Shown here piece after piece: positions 11,409-23,164 of a stretch of DNA of 64,000 bases. Source of the DNA: Limnoperna fortunei. Its lineage: Eukaryota; Mollusca; Bivalvia; Mytilida; Modiolidae. Where the stretch lies: NCBI GenBank assembly GCA_944474755.1, contig OX104122.1, forward strand, positions 10,426,641 to 10,490,640, read 5' to 3'. The position numbers and the translations under genes are program-made. Below the pieces are notes generated by a model. The model saw nothing but the letters and a program-made list of their open reading frames with translations, did not search any database and had not been told where the DNA came from. Numbering within the stretch: position 1 is the first letter of the stretch; every line of letters begins with the position of its first letter.

Positions 11409-11932
11409 ATCGATTGATTGATTGATTGGATGTCTGCTTAACGTCCAGCGAGCAGTATTGCAGCTATATTCAGGACGGGAACAAGTTAACAAACAATGAA
11501 TCAACGGAAAATGGGCGTGGGATGGGTCACAGGGAATACAATTTTGACTGCCACTGGAAAGTATGTTTTGGGTAGGGGCGGAAAATTTAGACTTTTGTAG
11601 CGGCTACAGTAAGCCTACTCTTTTTCGAAATCTACAAAAGGGGTCTTTATCGTGCAAGGAGCGTGGCACTCTCCAAACACGTTACCCACTACGGTCCGCG
11701 GTCAGGCTTTCCGTATTGTGACATGACAACCCCCCTCCCCCCAACGAGAGGGTCTCCCCTATCCGCCACCCGGGGACGCGCTGGGCTGCTCTGTGGGTCG
11801 AGCACTGGGAACCCTCCCAGTATGGTCCGAGCCGGGTTCTCATGCTTAATCCCACTATGAAACTTGGACGCCATGATATAGATGATAAAATTACTGAAAA
11901 TGACTTTAAACCCCATTTAAACAAACAAACAA
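11409..11932 (+). mobile_element. Dispersed repeat family A, longest copy
   Basis: It starts with a (GATT)n head and GTCTGCTTAACGTCCAGCGA, GCAGTATTGCAGCTATATTC. It continues through the family blocks (TTTTGACTGCCACTGGAAAG, TTTTGTAGCGGCTACAGTA, AAGGGGTCTTTATCGTGC, CCAAACACGTTACCCACTAC, GTCAGGCTTTCCGTATTGTG, GAGAGGGTCTCCCCTATCC, GAGCACTGGGAACCCTCCCA) and ends with a CTTGGACGCCATGATATAGA tail plus CAAACAAACAAA. That tail resembles the 3' end of the tRNA-headed SINEs here, which suggests shared mobilisation by the same LINE. The short open frames over it on both strands are not genes. Confidence 0.75.
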
Positions 11933-12086
11933 AAACCAAAATAGAATGTTCTCCCATATATAATTTAATTTTTTTGTTAATTTCTATGTTCAGACACACA
12001 TTTTTTTTAAATTTTTAGTCAGTTCAGTACGATTCTCTTTGAAATGAAATATTTTCCTGATTTCTTATTAAATATTTTTCCAACAG

Positions 12087-12147
12087 GCGATATCACCAGT
12101 GCGAAATTTTCTTGTATGTGGTACTCGAACCAAGATTAGTCGCCTGA
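12087..12147 (+). CDS. Candidate terminal exon paired with 10,517-10,602
   Basis: It follows a good acceptor (AAATATTTTTCCAACAG). Its first base completes the split codon of the 10,517 exon and the frame then runs RYHQCEIFLYVVLEPRLVA to a TGA. The phase match is a one-in-three event and the peptide is not recognised, so the support is weak. Confidence 0.18.
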
Positions 12148-12389
12148 TTTCGTCCGACATAGGGCATTTAGTTGTCGCCGTAAAACCTTTTAAGTAAAGT
12201 CGATTCGTCGCTTGATTTTCAGCAAATATGTTTACATACCCTCAGTTTACATGTACATAGTATTACAGGACTGAAACTAAACTGTTAAATTTCTTTAACG
12301 TAAACACCCGTAATAAATGGTTTTGTTATAATTGACGCTCCATTGCACACTGGCACATGCAGATTTCTTTTCACGAGTTTTCCGGCCAA

Positions 12390-12585
12390 GGGGCCTCGGT
12401 GGCCGAGTGGTTAAGGTAGTTCGTCTACTATTGATCAAGTGGTCTGTCAACACTGAGATTGCGGGTTCGATTCTCACTGCAGGCAGGGTGTACTCGACTC
12501 CAATCTTAATTGACAAGGATTGGCAGTTTTCCTACCGCAGGTCGGGGGTTTTCTCCGGGTACTTCGGCTTCCTCCCCCAATAAAA
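12390..12585 (+). mobile_element. tRNA-derived SINE, 3'-truncated
   Basis: The intact head (GGGGCCTCGGTGGCCGAGTG) and B-box (GCGGGTTCGATTC) are followed by the common body up to CCTCCCCCAATAAAA. The usual TGGACGCCATGA...(CAAA)n tail is missing; a LINE ORF2 relic starts directly after. Confidence 0.85.
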
Positions 12586-12599
12586 GATAGGCAAATTAC

Positions 12600-13503
12600 G
12601 TACATGTATATTACACAAATCTTTAAATGGCAAAACACCAGAATATCTCTTTAATGAAATTTTACCATTTATAAACAATTCCCCAAATTACAGTTTGAGA
12701 AGGAGTCATCCTTTCAAACCCCCAACTTGTCGCACATCATCTTACAAAAATAGTTTTTTATCACAGTGTACTAAAAGAATGGAACAAACTTGATGGTAAC
12801 ACTCAGAACTTGCAGAGTAGAGAAATGTTTAAAAAGAAAATAAGGGAAAAAATCCCTTCCCCTCTCCCCACCCCCACCCCACCACTTTTGTTATGGATTA
12901 AGGCGATATAATATCATACTCTGCCAGTTGCGCAATCTAGCCAGTGATCTTAACTATCACAAATTTTTATCCCATTTGTCAGACAGCTCTCAGTGTATCT
13001 GTGGGGATGACATTGAAGACAATTTTCATTATTTTTACGTTTGCCCATTATTTCTAAGACAAAGATATCACCTGTTTTTAATTTAAGAAGATTCACTGAC
13101 AATATTTCTACTTGTGAGCTCGCCTTATATATCCAAAGATGATAACATAGAAATAAACAATACAAGAGACAAAAGGATTCGAAAAATAACCTTATAAACA
13201 ACCTTTAATACTGTTAATACTTTGGAATGGACTCTTGTTTATCGGTTTATTATTTTCTTTATTCCTTATAAGTAATTAAGAATTTTAAATTACAATTTGT
13301 AAAACTCACTAAAAAAGGGTTGTACATAATACTGAATTTATAGTACTTTATACTGTTTATATTACATTATACTGTCTATATATTGTATTAACGTTAATGT
13401 CCACTTTATGGGAGAACACCTATCTAGGCTGTGTCTGCTGTGTAATTCCTTTGATTATATATCTATTGATGCATTTTCAATAAAATTACTTGAATTGAAT
13501 TGA
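12600..13503 (+). pseudogene. LINE ORF2 3'-end relic with its 3' terminus
   Basis: Plus-strand pieces read HKSLNGKTPEYLFNEILPF, YSLRRSHPFKPPTCRTSSYK, then FYHSVLKEWNKLDGNTQNLQ, and after a frame change SQCICGDDIEDNFHYFYVCP. The last is the C-terminal zinc-binding motif (C.C...IED..H..F.CP) found after the reverse transcriptase in many animal non-LTR elements. The 3' end reads CAATAAAATTACTTGAATTG, the short-repeat tail expected of such elements. Frameshifts and stops break it. The minus-strand frame at 12,950-13,201 is its shadow. Confidence 0.75.
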
Positions 13504-15342
13504 AAAAATACGACTTTTGTGTTTTCAAAACACTTTGATTAAAACTAGAGACACACAAAACAATAGATCTGCAATTTCTTTTAGGGACAAATAAGTCACT
13601 ATTATTCTGTAGCCACTACATCAGTTTTATATTGCAGAAATCTCCACAACTTTACGGTATTTCAAAATGGGGGTTTACTTTTGCCGTTAGATCACTCAGT
13701 AATAAAAGAACTCTTAGTATGCATTTGTTAATCTAATGAGGTGTAAATTAATATTTAATCTTATTATCTATTTGTCTTCATTTTCAGAAGACATTTTTTT
13801 AAATACGAGTATTTATGTCTATAATAAAATGTTTTATTTCTTCAATTAGTCTAATCGCCGGTCATTTGTGTTAATAAATTTAACACCACAGACAAATTGT
13901 TCCCTGGGAATTAATGACATACTTTATTACGCATGGAACTTTTAATGATTTAGTGCTCATTTCAAGCGTTTATATGCAAACCACATGAAACTTTCATAGA
14001 GTCAGTTCACAAGTGGGTGTGATCGTATTCCTAAAATTGAAATCGTATTGAAACACATTTTTTTTCTGTATTCCCATAAGTCGAACAGTCGTGTCGAGTT
14101 GGTACTTTTTGAAATAGAAATATATAAATTGTGCTTTTTAAATTGGGTTTAACGCTCCTTTCAGCGTGAAACTTCAAAGAGCTCCGATAGAGCATAGTAT
14201 ACGGTTCATTATGTAACGGAGGTGTTAATTTCACACACAGAGTGCCATACATTGTAAAATGTATCTGTCTGTGTCCGTTGACCCCACTAATGTATTAGCA
14301 GATAATAAAACAATAATGAGGACCATAGGTGGTCTTTTGGACATTTTAATCGTATATTCTTAGCATGAGCAAAAAGTTCCCGATCGTTAAAGTTGAACAC
14401 GGATTTTTGGTGCGAAAATCGTAATTTTCAGAAAAACCGTAAATCCTACCTTTTTGTAAATGTTGCCAATCTATTTAGAATGTGAATTTTACCCCAACCA
14501 AATATATCCGATGTGCATAAATGTTAATAAACCCAGAAATCAGCAGAAAAAACAAAATGTCCAGACCCCTTCGCGAGCCCATAGATTTCACCGGGTGCAT
14601 TTAACTGTATCGATAAATCCTTGAAATATACCTCTTTATCGTTTCTTCGTGATTTATTCTAACTGTAACAAACATTTTAGGGAGCACAATTATTTTGAAA
14701 TGACAATATTACTGAATAAGTTTTGACAGTTTTGCGCATTTACACAGGACAACAATTAGTTATTTCACAATGGATTGAAAGTAGCATTCCTTTGAAACAC
14801 AATGTAACAACTGCATTTGACGTTTGCAACGTGACCTTTATTTCCTTTTCAAATACAGAAATAAACTACAAACTCCCTTTGTTTTTTAAAAACAGACAAC
14901 AAAACAAAGTAACTGGTGTCCGGTTTTCTATTGTCGCTTTAGTAGTCTCGATCATCCAGACGTTTAATGCCATTCATTTCTATATTGAACTTGTTATCGT
15001 TAAGCCCCAAAATTGGCGTAAATTTTTTATTACATGATATTTTTATTGTCTAACAAATTACTTCTTTTCATACCAAGAAGTGAATAAAAAATGTACCAAA
15101 GTTTACATGCGAATATTTTTTTTATAAAGTATGACTTTATCAATTAATTGAACAATTATTATTGTTTTGCACAATCAACGTTGCATGGTTCGTGACGTTT
15201 GCGTCATACGTGAAAATGGTCTTTATTTTATTCATTATCACACTTTTCCACAGTTAGAAATGTTACACTACTCGGGTTTACTGTTTGACCCTGATCTGCG
15301 CAGTCCTTGATCTACTTTTTATGTCAACTGCAACAAATATCG
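13504..15342. other. AT-rich sequence without a supported gene
   Basis: Open frames at 14,031-14,252 (minus) and 14,723-15,037 (plus) are short and have no recognisable domain. The plus one is preceded by an acceptor-like TTTACACAG, but its product shows no family features. Confidence 0.35.
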
Positions 15343-15597
15343 AGGGGCATCAGTGACCGAGTGGTAATCTACTATTGATCACGTGACTGTCAACCCTGAG
15401 GTTGCGGGTTCGAGTCTCACTGCGGGCGGGTGTGCTCGACTACAATCTTAATTGACGAGAATTGCCAGTTTGTTAACGGAAGGCCGGGTGTTTTCTCCGG
15501 GTTTTCGACTTCCTCTCCCAATAAAAACTGGACGCCGTGATTTAGCTGAAAATTTCCATTAGTTGCGTTTAATACCCGACTAACAAACAAGCAAACT
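15343..15597 (+). mobile_element. tRNA-derived SINE, diverged full-length copy
   Basis: The head GGGGCATCAGTGACCGAGTG, B-box GCGGGTTCGAGTC, body GCTCGACTACAATCTTAATT and tail CTGGACGCCGTGATTTAGCT...ACAAACAAGCAAAC are all present with substitutions. A few bases are missing after the A-box. Confidence 0.85.
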
Positions 15598-16782
15598 TCG
15601 ATGATGTCAAGACATTTATTTGGGAGTCCGGTAATCAATTTTGGTCCAGTAGCAGCTTATTATTAGTACTTGTCAGTCAGTTACCTTACCTTTACCTCAA
15701 TTTTACGTTCTAGAAGCTACATGTCCAACTATATATGTCATCACGTGACTTGTCACCTATGCAATAATCGTAATGTGTCAATGTCGATTTTTTTCGACTT
15801 TTTTAGAAATGCACGGGCGTGTCATATATATCTGCAATTTGTATTAAATTAAATCGATGACCAAAAAAGATGTGCTGCTATCTCGTAAAAGTATGGTCGA
15901 TTACCAATACTTTGAGTCCTTTTTAAATAGATATTGAATTTGGCAAATGACTTTCAATTTGATTGAAAAAAAATCATATTTTTGCTGAAAAAATGTATAT
16001 GAATACTGTTGAAATCCCAATTGATTTTTTGCTTACATAAAAATTTGCTGCCCATGTGATTATGTTGTAATATGGAACTTTAAAGATTTTAGGGAAATCA
16101 CTTCGAAATTTGTTTGGATAACAGTAATTGTGATCATAACTACATACTCACAAAACAAAAGAAAAGCCATAAAGTTGTCAATACCCAAATTAAAGTGTTT
16201 TATTTTACATACTAAGGAAACAGTATAACTAACGTAATGAAATGCGCTATTCCGCTCATTGGAATTTCATGGGACACAGCTTGATCAAAGCAAGGGCCGT
16301 TCCGGTCGGTAATAATTTGCTTCTCCATAGGATAAACACATATGTGTATTTATCTATCATCACTAATGGTCAATTTATGTTCAGTAGTGACCTTTGATTT
16401 CGTGAGAAAGTTAAAGAAAAGTAGATGTTAGGTGATACGATGTTTTGCGTGCAATGCAAATAATTAAAGAAAGGTCAAAAGGTTTTATGTAGTGGCTTGT
16501 TGGTGATAGACTAAGTATACAGTGTGGACAGTTATGTATAATTATTCACGACTGTCTTGTTTTTAATATGCTACAGGAAATTTGACTCATCCATATATAT
16601 ATATATAAAGTATTTTTCACGAAGAGTTTTCCAGAGATCTTTTGTACAACAAAAAATATTAACTAATTCCGAGGGTTACACATTGCGAAATTAAGCCATG
16701 ATATACCGACACGCTGTTATCGTTTATTATAGCGCGTAATACTTTCTTTTATATTTTAAATCATTTAGTTTCCTTATTACAG
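15598..16782. other. Unassigned AT-rich sequence
   Basis: No gene or repeat can be supported apart from a short (AT)n run near 16,592-16,607. Confidence 0.4.
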
Positions 16783-17419
16783 TCTGTAAACATAGCAGCT
16801 AGAGCTGAATTAGCTCAATATCCTGTAGATACATTTATTAAAATACAGTCAATCAAATACCTAATAAGACTTCTACACCATACTAGTAATCCTTTGGTAG
16901 ATGATGCGTTCTTATTATCCCAGTCCCTACATAATAATGCTACATACTCCTGGTTTTCTTATGTACATAATATATGCAGTTCAAATAATATGGAAATAGA
17001 AGAACTACAAATATTAACTATAATAAAAACTTGACTTTTTTACAAAGACATTAAACACAAATTTTAAAGATAACTATGTAAAATGCTTTTTTCAAATAAT
17101 AAAAAAACTTTCATCAGAAAATAAAATATATTTATATAGTAAAATTAAAACTGAATATAACATATATGAATATTTATTAAAAACAAACTTTCATAACAGA
17201 AGAAATATATGTAAAATGAGAACAAGTGATCATTTCCTTGAAATTGAAAGAGGAAGATACAAAAGTGTGAAAAGGCCAGATAGACTATGTACAGTGTGTA
17301 CTAACAATGTATTAGAAGATGAAATTCACTACTTTTTCCATTGTCCGAAATACTCGAATATAAGAAAAAATTTAGAAAATAACGTCTTAATTTGTAATGT
17401 TTTTGAAAATTATTATTAA
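16783..17419 (+). pseudogene. LINE ORF2 C-terminal relic, second family
   Basis: The first piece reads ARAELAQYPVDTFIKIQSIK, YLIRLLHHTSNPLVDDAFLL and so on up to a stop near 17,032. A one-base frameshift then opens a frame that runs from 17,033 through FHNRRNICKMRTSDHFLEIE and RGRYKSVKRPDRLCTVCTNN to DEIHYFFHCPKYSNIRKNL. The LR.S.H.LEIE.GRY....R..R.C..C......DE.H..F.CP.Y...R pattern is the zinc-binding tail of non-LTR retrotransposon polyproteins. It differs in detail from the relic at 12.6 kb. The reverse-transcriptase core is absent. Confidence 0.8.
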
Positions 17420-18369
17420 AACTAAATTAATAATAAATTAAACTGTACTCACAATTTTCATCGGATTGTTACAAATTTATAGCTAATGATATGCATTCTA
17501 CAGAAATAAAAAAATCGATTCATATAAATTGTTAAAAATTCAAAAATATATCGGAAAGATCATTGAAATTACATTAAAAGGTTCAAAAACAACAGAAAAT
17601 TAATGTTTTTTTTTATAAAGTTTTAGTAGACATGTATCGTTCTATAAATTTTTATTTCAAGAAATCTCATTTAGGGTGTTATTTTAACGATGTTTTATTT
17701 TTTTCCAGAAGAAAACAAATACAAGAAAATTTAGACTAAAAGGAGGTTGTTAGTGACTGGAATCGGAATAAAATCCTTTCAAATGTCTGGGTTATTTTGG
17801 ACGGCAGACAGCTTCGGACGATTATAAAAGGTATTGCGATTTTGTTTATCAAAACAAAACAATAAAAAAGTAAATAATTTTCACGTGCACATTTTTTTTT
17901 GGTATAAAATAACGAAATTTTATTTGAATACTAAGCGAAGTAAATAGCAGTCTGCTACTTGATTCGGACTTATAAATTGCTCTATATGTATTTGGTTTTT
18001 GACTAACATACTCAGAGTGTTTACAATATATAACAGTGCAGATGTAAGTCTTTATCAACATGATCAGTTATCAGATTAAGGTGAATATACTGCATATACC
18101 AAGTAAAAATAAAATATTTTATTCTTTCGGCCTATGATATCCACATAAAGGTTTATCTCTTGTGCAGATAAATATTTTCTTTTACCCTTTTAACTTTACA
18201 AGTTTTGTTTTGTTTTGATTTGATTTGTTTTTTTTTCACAAAATGAAGATTTATATATATAGTTAGTGATTGTATATTTTTATGAGACTTTTGTATACAC
18301 TTGACCATTTGGTAATTAAATCTGCTATCCTATGAACAACCCAAGATTGCTTTAAATAATTTGCCATCA
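17420..18369. other. AT-rich sequence without a supported gene
   Basis: A splice-like TTTTTTTCCAG at about 17,708 leads into frames that all stop within 15 codons, and a GGTATTG follows at 17,829. I do not call an exon. Confidence 0.35.
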
Positions 18370-18615
18370 CTTGGCGTCCGTCGTCTGTCGTCCGTCGTAA
18401 ACTTTTTCAAAAATCTTCCCTGAAACCACTGGGCCATTTTTTTTTAAATTTGCCACAATCATCCTTAGTGTTCCTAGTTTCAAATTTATACCCAGGGTGT
18501 TGATCAACATTCAAAGATAGCCGCTGTTACTAAAAACAGAACATGGGTGTCAACTCACGTTTTTCATTAATATCTCAAAAAATAGATTTTGTATCGGTCC
18601 TTTGGTTTACTATTT
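18370..18615. repeat. Fragment of a widespread 'GTCCGTCGTAAACTTTTT' type repeat
   Basis: The stretch CGTCCGTCGTCTGTCGTCCG, TAAACTTTTTCAAAAATCTT, CTGAAACCACTGGGCC and a decayed remainder looks like a repeat I associate with bivalve and other invertebrate genomes. That link is from general memory, not a search. It does not code for protein. Confidence 0.4.
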
Positions 18616-18777
18616 TTGTTGGCTGTTCAGTTTTCTTACATTTTACTATTACAAACTATGTATTGCAGGGTAATTGACAGGAATTAAAACATCGTATGCT
18701 CTGTTCCATCAAATCCAATATAAACAAGCCAAACAACATGTAAAGCTGTATTTATTTATGGATAATCCTTTTTGCAG

Positions 18778-18977
18778 ACAGACGAAGAACAACAGTTTCA
18801 AAAGCTATCAGAATACAAGACTTCAGTAACAGATTTAAAGATATCTGGACCCGGAATGTTCCCAGGCGCATTAAGCACTAAAACTTATAATGAGATATAT
18901 TGATACAGACATTATGAAATATTCCTCTATATTATATATGTTGTGATCAGATGTGTCGTAGTTGAGCGTAAAATAAA
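18778..18977 (+). CDS. Candidate terminal exon with polyadenylation signal, function unknown
   Basis: An acceptor (AATCCTTTTTGCAG) is followed by a 41-codon open frame (TDEEQQFQKLSEYKTSVTDL, then KISGPGMFPGALSTKTYNEI and Y) ending at TGA 18,901-18,903. AATAAA lies 69 bp after the stop (18,972-18,977). A second frame is also open for 33 codons (RRRTTVSKAIRIQDFSNRFK and on), so the true frame is not settled. No upstream partner exon was found and the peptide is not recognised. Confidence 0.3.
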
Positions 18978-19153
18978 AATACAAATGTGAAAAGTGCACT
19001 TTTTAATTGTTACTTGATACTATTTGTAATATTTGAAGCATATATGAATATTCACTCTTAAATCTCGCTTATTGTGCAGTAATCAAATGCTTAACATCAC
19101 GGGGCACTGGAATAGTAGTCAATAATGCATTCCGTTCGAATTGCTTTTAAGTA

Positions 19154-20724
19154 TACACCTTGAAAAAAGTTAAGCAGACCCTAAATATTTAAGTTTTTTT
19201 AGTTTATTGTAAATCAAATTATAATTTTGGTTATTTTGGTCAGTATTAATTCTTTAATGTATAATTAAAAGGACGTGAGAGTGAAGGTTGCTCCCTTCAT
19301 CACGTCAAAAGTGCATTATTTTTTCGTGCAACATATCGGTATTTAAATCCCGAATTTCTAATTGCCTAGTTTTTTAAAGTAAGCATGGCAAGGAGGCGGA
19401 TATCAGAAGCACAGAGATGGCAAATCATCGACATGCATTCCACTGGTATGTATTACAAGGCAATAGGACGTCAACTTGGCTATCTGTATACAGTCATTAA
19501 TCGTTTGGTCAGAAAACACGCTGCCACGCAATATGTTAAAGACCGTTCCCGATTTGGTCGACCATCTGTGACAACCCAACGTGGATAGGAGCCTTGGTAG
19601 TTTGGTTAGGCGAAATCGTTTGCAGCAAGCACCTGTCTCAAGCAACAATGGTTACCTGGTCGTAATCAGTCAGCCAGAAAAGTACGAAATCTTATTAAAG
19701 CTGCAGGATTGTGGTCATGGAGAGTCATTAAACGCCCAATGCTTGATAATCGCCATCGCAGGGACATGTTGGCCTAGTATAGAGCAAGACAAAATGGAAC
19801 CTTAGAACCTGGCGGCGAATACACTGGTCAGATAAGAGCCGATTCTTACTCCATGTAACTGACGGGCGAATCCGTGTTTAGAGGCATCAAAATACAGCTT
19901 ACACACAAAGAAACGTTGTTCCAACAGTGCCTTTCGGTGGGGCTCAGTTATGGTTTGGGGCTGTATCTCAAATGATTGGATCTGGTAACAATCAATGGCA
20001 ACCTTAATGGCGAAAAGTACACCCGGGAAGTGCTTTCACCTGTAGTTGTGCCTCATCTTGAAAACCACCTGTTAGATTCAGGACCTGTTTTCATGGATGA
20101 CAACGCTAGACCTCATCGATCCAGGGCAGTAAGGGCATATCCGGAGAACGAACCTGCGACCACTCTTCTGCGGTCTGCAAAAAGTCCAAAATCCACCCAA
20201 TAGAGCATCTGTGGGATCAATTGGGTAAGCAATTACACGCTCCTGAACCTCCTCCACAGAACTTGCAACATTTAGAAGCTCGATTACACCGGGAATGGCG
20301 ACAGATAACGCTTCAACTAATTAGACGCCTTACTGGCAGTATGCGACGTAGGGTTGCAGCTGTCATTTATGCTAATGGTGGATTTACCCGATGTTGACCC
20401 TTCGACGGCCTAAGTATCAATTTGGTGTTTATAAATGGCGTTTTCAAGTGTAATTGGACAATCAAATAACAGTTTGGAGCTTTCGGTGACAATGCTTTTT
20501 AAAGACTACGTGAAAGAACAAGACCGTCCATTTTTTGATGAAATGATATGTAAATAAAATAATGAGTTTTTTGTTAAAATAATGTTTCATTGTACCCAAC
20601 AATGCATATTTTTGTTTGCTATACAAATGAAAAAACGAATGACAGTCCAATATTAGTCAAAAGGTGTTCGAATATATATGACTTGAAAAAACTAGCGGGT
20701 GCTTAACTTGTTTCCAGGTGTATA
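19154..20724 (+). mobile_element. Tc1-like DNA transposon, complete ends but dead
   Basis: Left end TACACCTTGAAAAAAGTTAA(GCA) near 19,154-19,176 and right end, read in reverse, TACACCTGGAAACAAGTTAA(GCA) near 20,702-20,724 form imperfect terminal inverted repeats. TA dinucleotides at both borders fit the TA target of this superfamily. The length of about 1.57 kb is typical. It carries the broken transposase described separately. Confidence 0.85.
19385..20397 (+). pseudogene. Tc1-like transposase with frameshifts
   Basis: It starts with ATG at 19,385 and a helix-turn-helix region (RRRISEAQRWQIIDMHSTGM, then YKAIGRQLGYLYTVINRLVR), then a GRPSVTT hook. The frame breaks near 19,588. Later pieces read LWSWRVIKRPMLDNRHRRDM; a third frame gives YTREVLSPVVVPHLE and FMDDNARPHRSRAV, the D.A..H block around the second catalytic Asp of the DDE/D core. 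After another shift, IEHLWDQLGKQLHAPEPPPQ to VAAVIYANGGFTRC ends at TGA 20,395-20,397. The length matches a normal 340-residue transposase, but several frameshifts make it inactive. Confidence 0.88.
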
Positions 20725-20774
20725 TTACATTGGATCTGATAAAAAAATTCGCCAAATTCGCCAAAAAAGTTTTA

Positions 20775-21176
20775 CTTTGCATATCAGTCTTATCAGAATT
20801 CAGATAACGCATTCTGAAATATTTTGTCAGAATTCTGATAAGACTTATTTATATGCAAAGTAAAACTTTCTTAGAGAATTTTTATCAGAATTCTGATAAC
20901 ACTTATATTCAAAGTAAAACTCAACTGGATTATTTTTAACAGAATTCTGATAAGACTTATATTCAAGGTAAAACGCGATTGGGAGATTAATTTTTAACAG
21001 ATTTCTGATAAGACTTGTATTCAAAGTAAAACTCGATTGGAGAATTTTTAACAGAATTCTGATAAGACTTATATTCAAAGTAAAACTCGATTGGAGAATT
21101 TTTAACAGAATTATGAAAAGACTTATATTCAAAGTAAAACTCGATGATTGGAGAATTTTAACAGAATTCTGCGAAG
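20775..21176. repeat. 54-bp minisatellite, about seven copies
   Basis: The unit reads AGACTTATATTCAAAGTAAA, ACTCGATTGGAGAATTTTTA, ACAGAATTCTGATA with 5-15% changes. Because 54 is divisible by three, the minus strand stays open for 95 codons with an 18-residue repeat; this looks like a by-product rather than a gene. Confidence 0.9.
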
Positions 21177-21856
21177 ATTCATAAAAATAACAATTGTTTG
21201 CAGAAGTTTGAAAACCTATAGGACAGTAGTCTTCAATGTGTTATAAAAATTTCGATTAATATATCCTTTCAATATTTATTTATATATATCGTTTCAATAA
21301 ATATATCCTTAAGGATTTGCTATTTGTTAAGATTTTTGGCTATATAGTCTGTTTAATAATAGTACATTACTTCATGAGAGTATCGTTTTCTGCAGTCCTC
21401 TATGATTTGATCATATGGAAATGATCATACACAACTGGAAGCTGTTCACCCCTTTTGTTCTACAAACACTAAATTTTTAAAGGTGTTTATTTTTAATTGT
21501 CTACATTGACTCTAAAATCATACCATAGAAAGGCAAAGTGCCACAGAACAAATAACGGACACACACTTTATCGAATGAAACTGAATCGAGTGTACCGTTT
21601 CGTACAAAGTTGACATGTATTCGAGAAAAATCATTCGATATATGTCCAGTGAGCAGTTGTAAGTATAATATATAGTATATACAAATATAACTGTGTCTGA
21701 CAGTTTCGGTGTCTTTGTAAAAAGAAAACGGAAATTTTAGGCAACACACAGTTAAAGTTTTTGGTTTCTAAAATAAATATACAAATCGTCTCCTTTGCAA
21801 AAGCTTTCCCCAAATGTTGTACGATTTTATTTGCAAATTTGAGTGCTAACATAAGT
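21177..21856. other. Unassigned sequence
   Basis: Two overlapping minus-strand frames (21,501-21,749 and 21,631-21,852) show no domain. I see nothing else. Confidence 0.35.
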
Positions 21857-22480
21857 TAACGATGTTATCGTTCGTACATCGGGCTTTTATCGTTCGTACG
21901 ACGTTCGTGCATCGTTCGTACATCGTTAGTATATGGTTAAACGTAAATCGTTTTTCTATCGTAGAACATATATCATTAAATAATACGTAAAATCGGCCCT
22001 ACTTTATTAATATAGGGATGATTAATATTTTATCACTGTACTAATATAAAAAGGTTAATAACTTTTTATCGTTCAAACCGCAGAAAGTTGTATTACCCGA
22101 TACTATCTCACCTCCGGTCTTCTGGACCAGTAAGCTATTTCGTGACTCCTTCCAGCATATGATAGATTGGCTAGTCATACGGACTGTTCATACAGGCTAG
22201 CGAAACGACTTTTACTTTATTTAATCAAAATTGTTACGAACTGGCGTCTGTATTGGCCTTTTATCGATTATCGGTCAGTCGTATTGGCCCTGGACCCTAC
22301 GGGTCTCGGGACCTATACATCCAACCTAGAATCAATACAAGGGCCAATACATATTCAGCCAGTTATAATTAGTAACACTGAAGCATGGTTTCTCTAGCTT
22401 GCATGGTAGGGTTTTCCTTTATTCTATCGAGAGGTGTATAAGGTTTTTACATCATAAAACGAAATAAACCAATATATATT
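21857..22480. repeat. Dispersed repeat family B, copy 2
   Basis: It begins with a cluster of TATCGTTCGTACATCG words, then AAACGTAAATCGTTTTT, a GGTTAATAACTTTTTATCG block, CACCTCCGGTCTTCTGGACC, AGTAAGCTA and a TATTGG...CCAATAC palindrome at 22,243-22,360 centred on CCCTACGGGTCTCGGGACC. The first half is the reverse complement of 2,720-3,060; the palindrome and the AAATAAACCAA block after it match 2,302-2,415 in the same direction. Confidence 0.55.
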
Positions 22481-22727
22481 TGAATAAAGGAATTTGAAAA
22501 TCAGACTTCTTTTAGTTTTTCCTGGATCGAGTACACCACGAACACTTTCCCTGCGCATATGTAAACAAGTAATAAATACACTTCAAAGACATACACACGA
22601 CCTGTATTGTATTCGGTTATTGTAATTAACAAAATTAGCAATAATTCTGTAGTTCAGATTTAAAAAAACGACACTCAGATCTGAAATAAAAAAAACTAAA
22701 GTATATTATTGTGCACACGGTCTTTTA

Positions 22728-22998
22728 GGGGGCCTCGGTGGCCGAGTGGTCAAGGAAGTTCGTCTACAATTGATCACGTTGTCTATCAACACTGAGATTG
22801 CGGGTTCGATTCTCACTGCAGGCAGGGTGTACTCGACTCCAATCTTAATTGACAAGGATTGCCAGTTTTCGTACCACAGGTCTGGGGTTCTCTCCGGGTA
22901 ATCCGGCTTCCTCCCCCAATAAAAACTGGACGCCATGAAATAGCTGAAAAATTGCTGCAAGTGGCGTTAAAACACCATTCAAACAAACAAAAAACAAT
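22728..22998 (+). mobile_element. tRNA-derived SINE, full length
   Basis: Complete from GGGGGCCTCGGTGGCCGAGT through B-box GCGGGTTCGATTC and body CTCGACTCCAATCTTAATTG to tail AACTGGACGCCATGAAATAG, GGCGTTAAAACACCATTCAAACAAACAAA. It is close to the copy at 12,390. The minus-strand frames at 22,706-23,042 are its reverse translation. Confidence 0.9.
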
Positions 22999-23164
22999 AA
23001 ATATTTAGCGTGTATTAAAATATGAAAACTTACACCTTTCAAATATATTAAAGGTTTGCTTTTAATAAATCAATAGTCCAAGTGTGGTTATGAAATCGCA
23101 TAAATAATGTGTTAGAATTCAAACTAAACGATGTGATATCCAATTATTACCGAAATAGATAGAT

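Noticed and set aside
11663..11999. Three short frames on both strands over a GC-rich stretch
   Set aside because: They lie inside dispersed repeat family A, whose copies do not share an open frame.
14723..15037. 104-codon plus-strand frame after an acceptor-like site
   Set aside because: No family resemblance, codon use is AT-driven, and no donor or partner exon was found.
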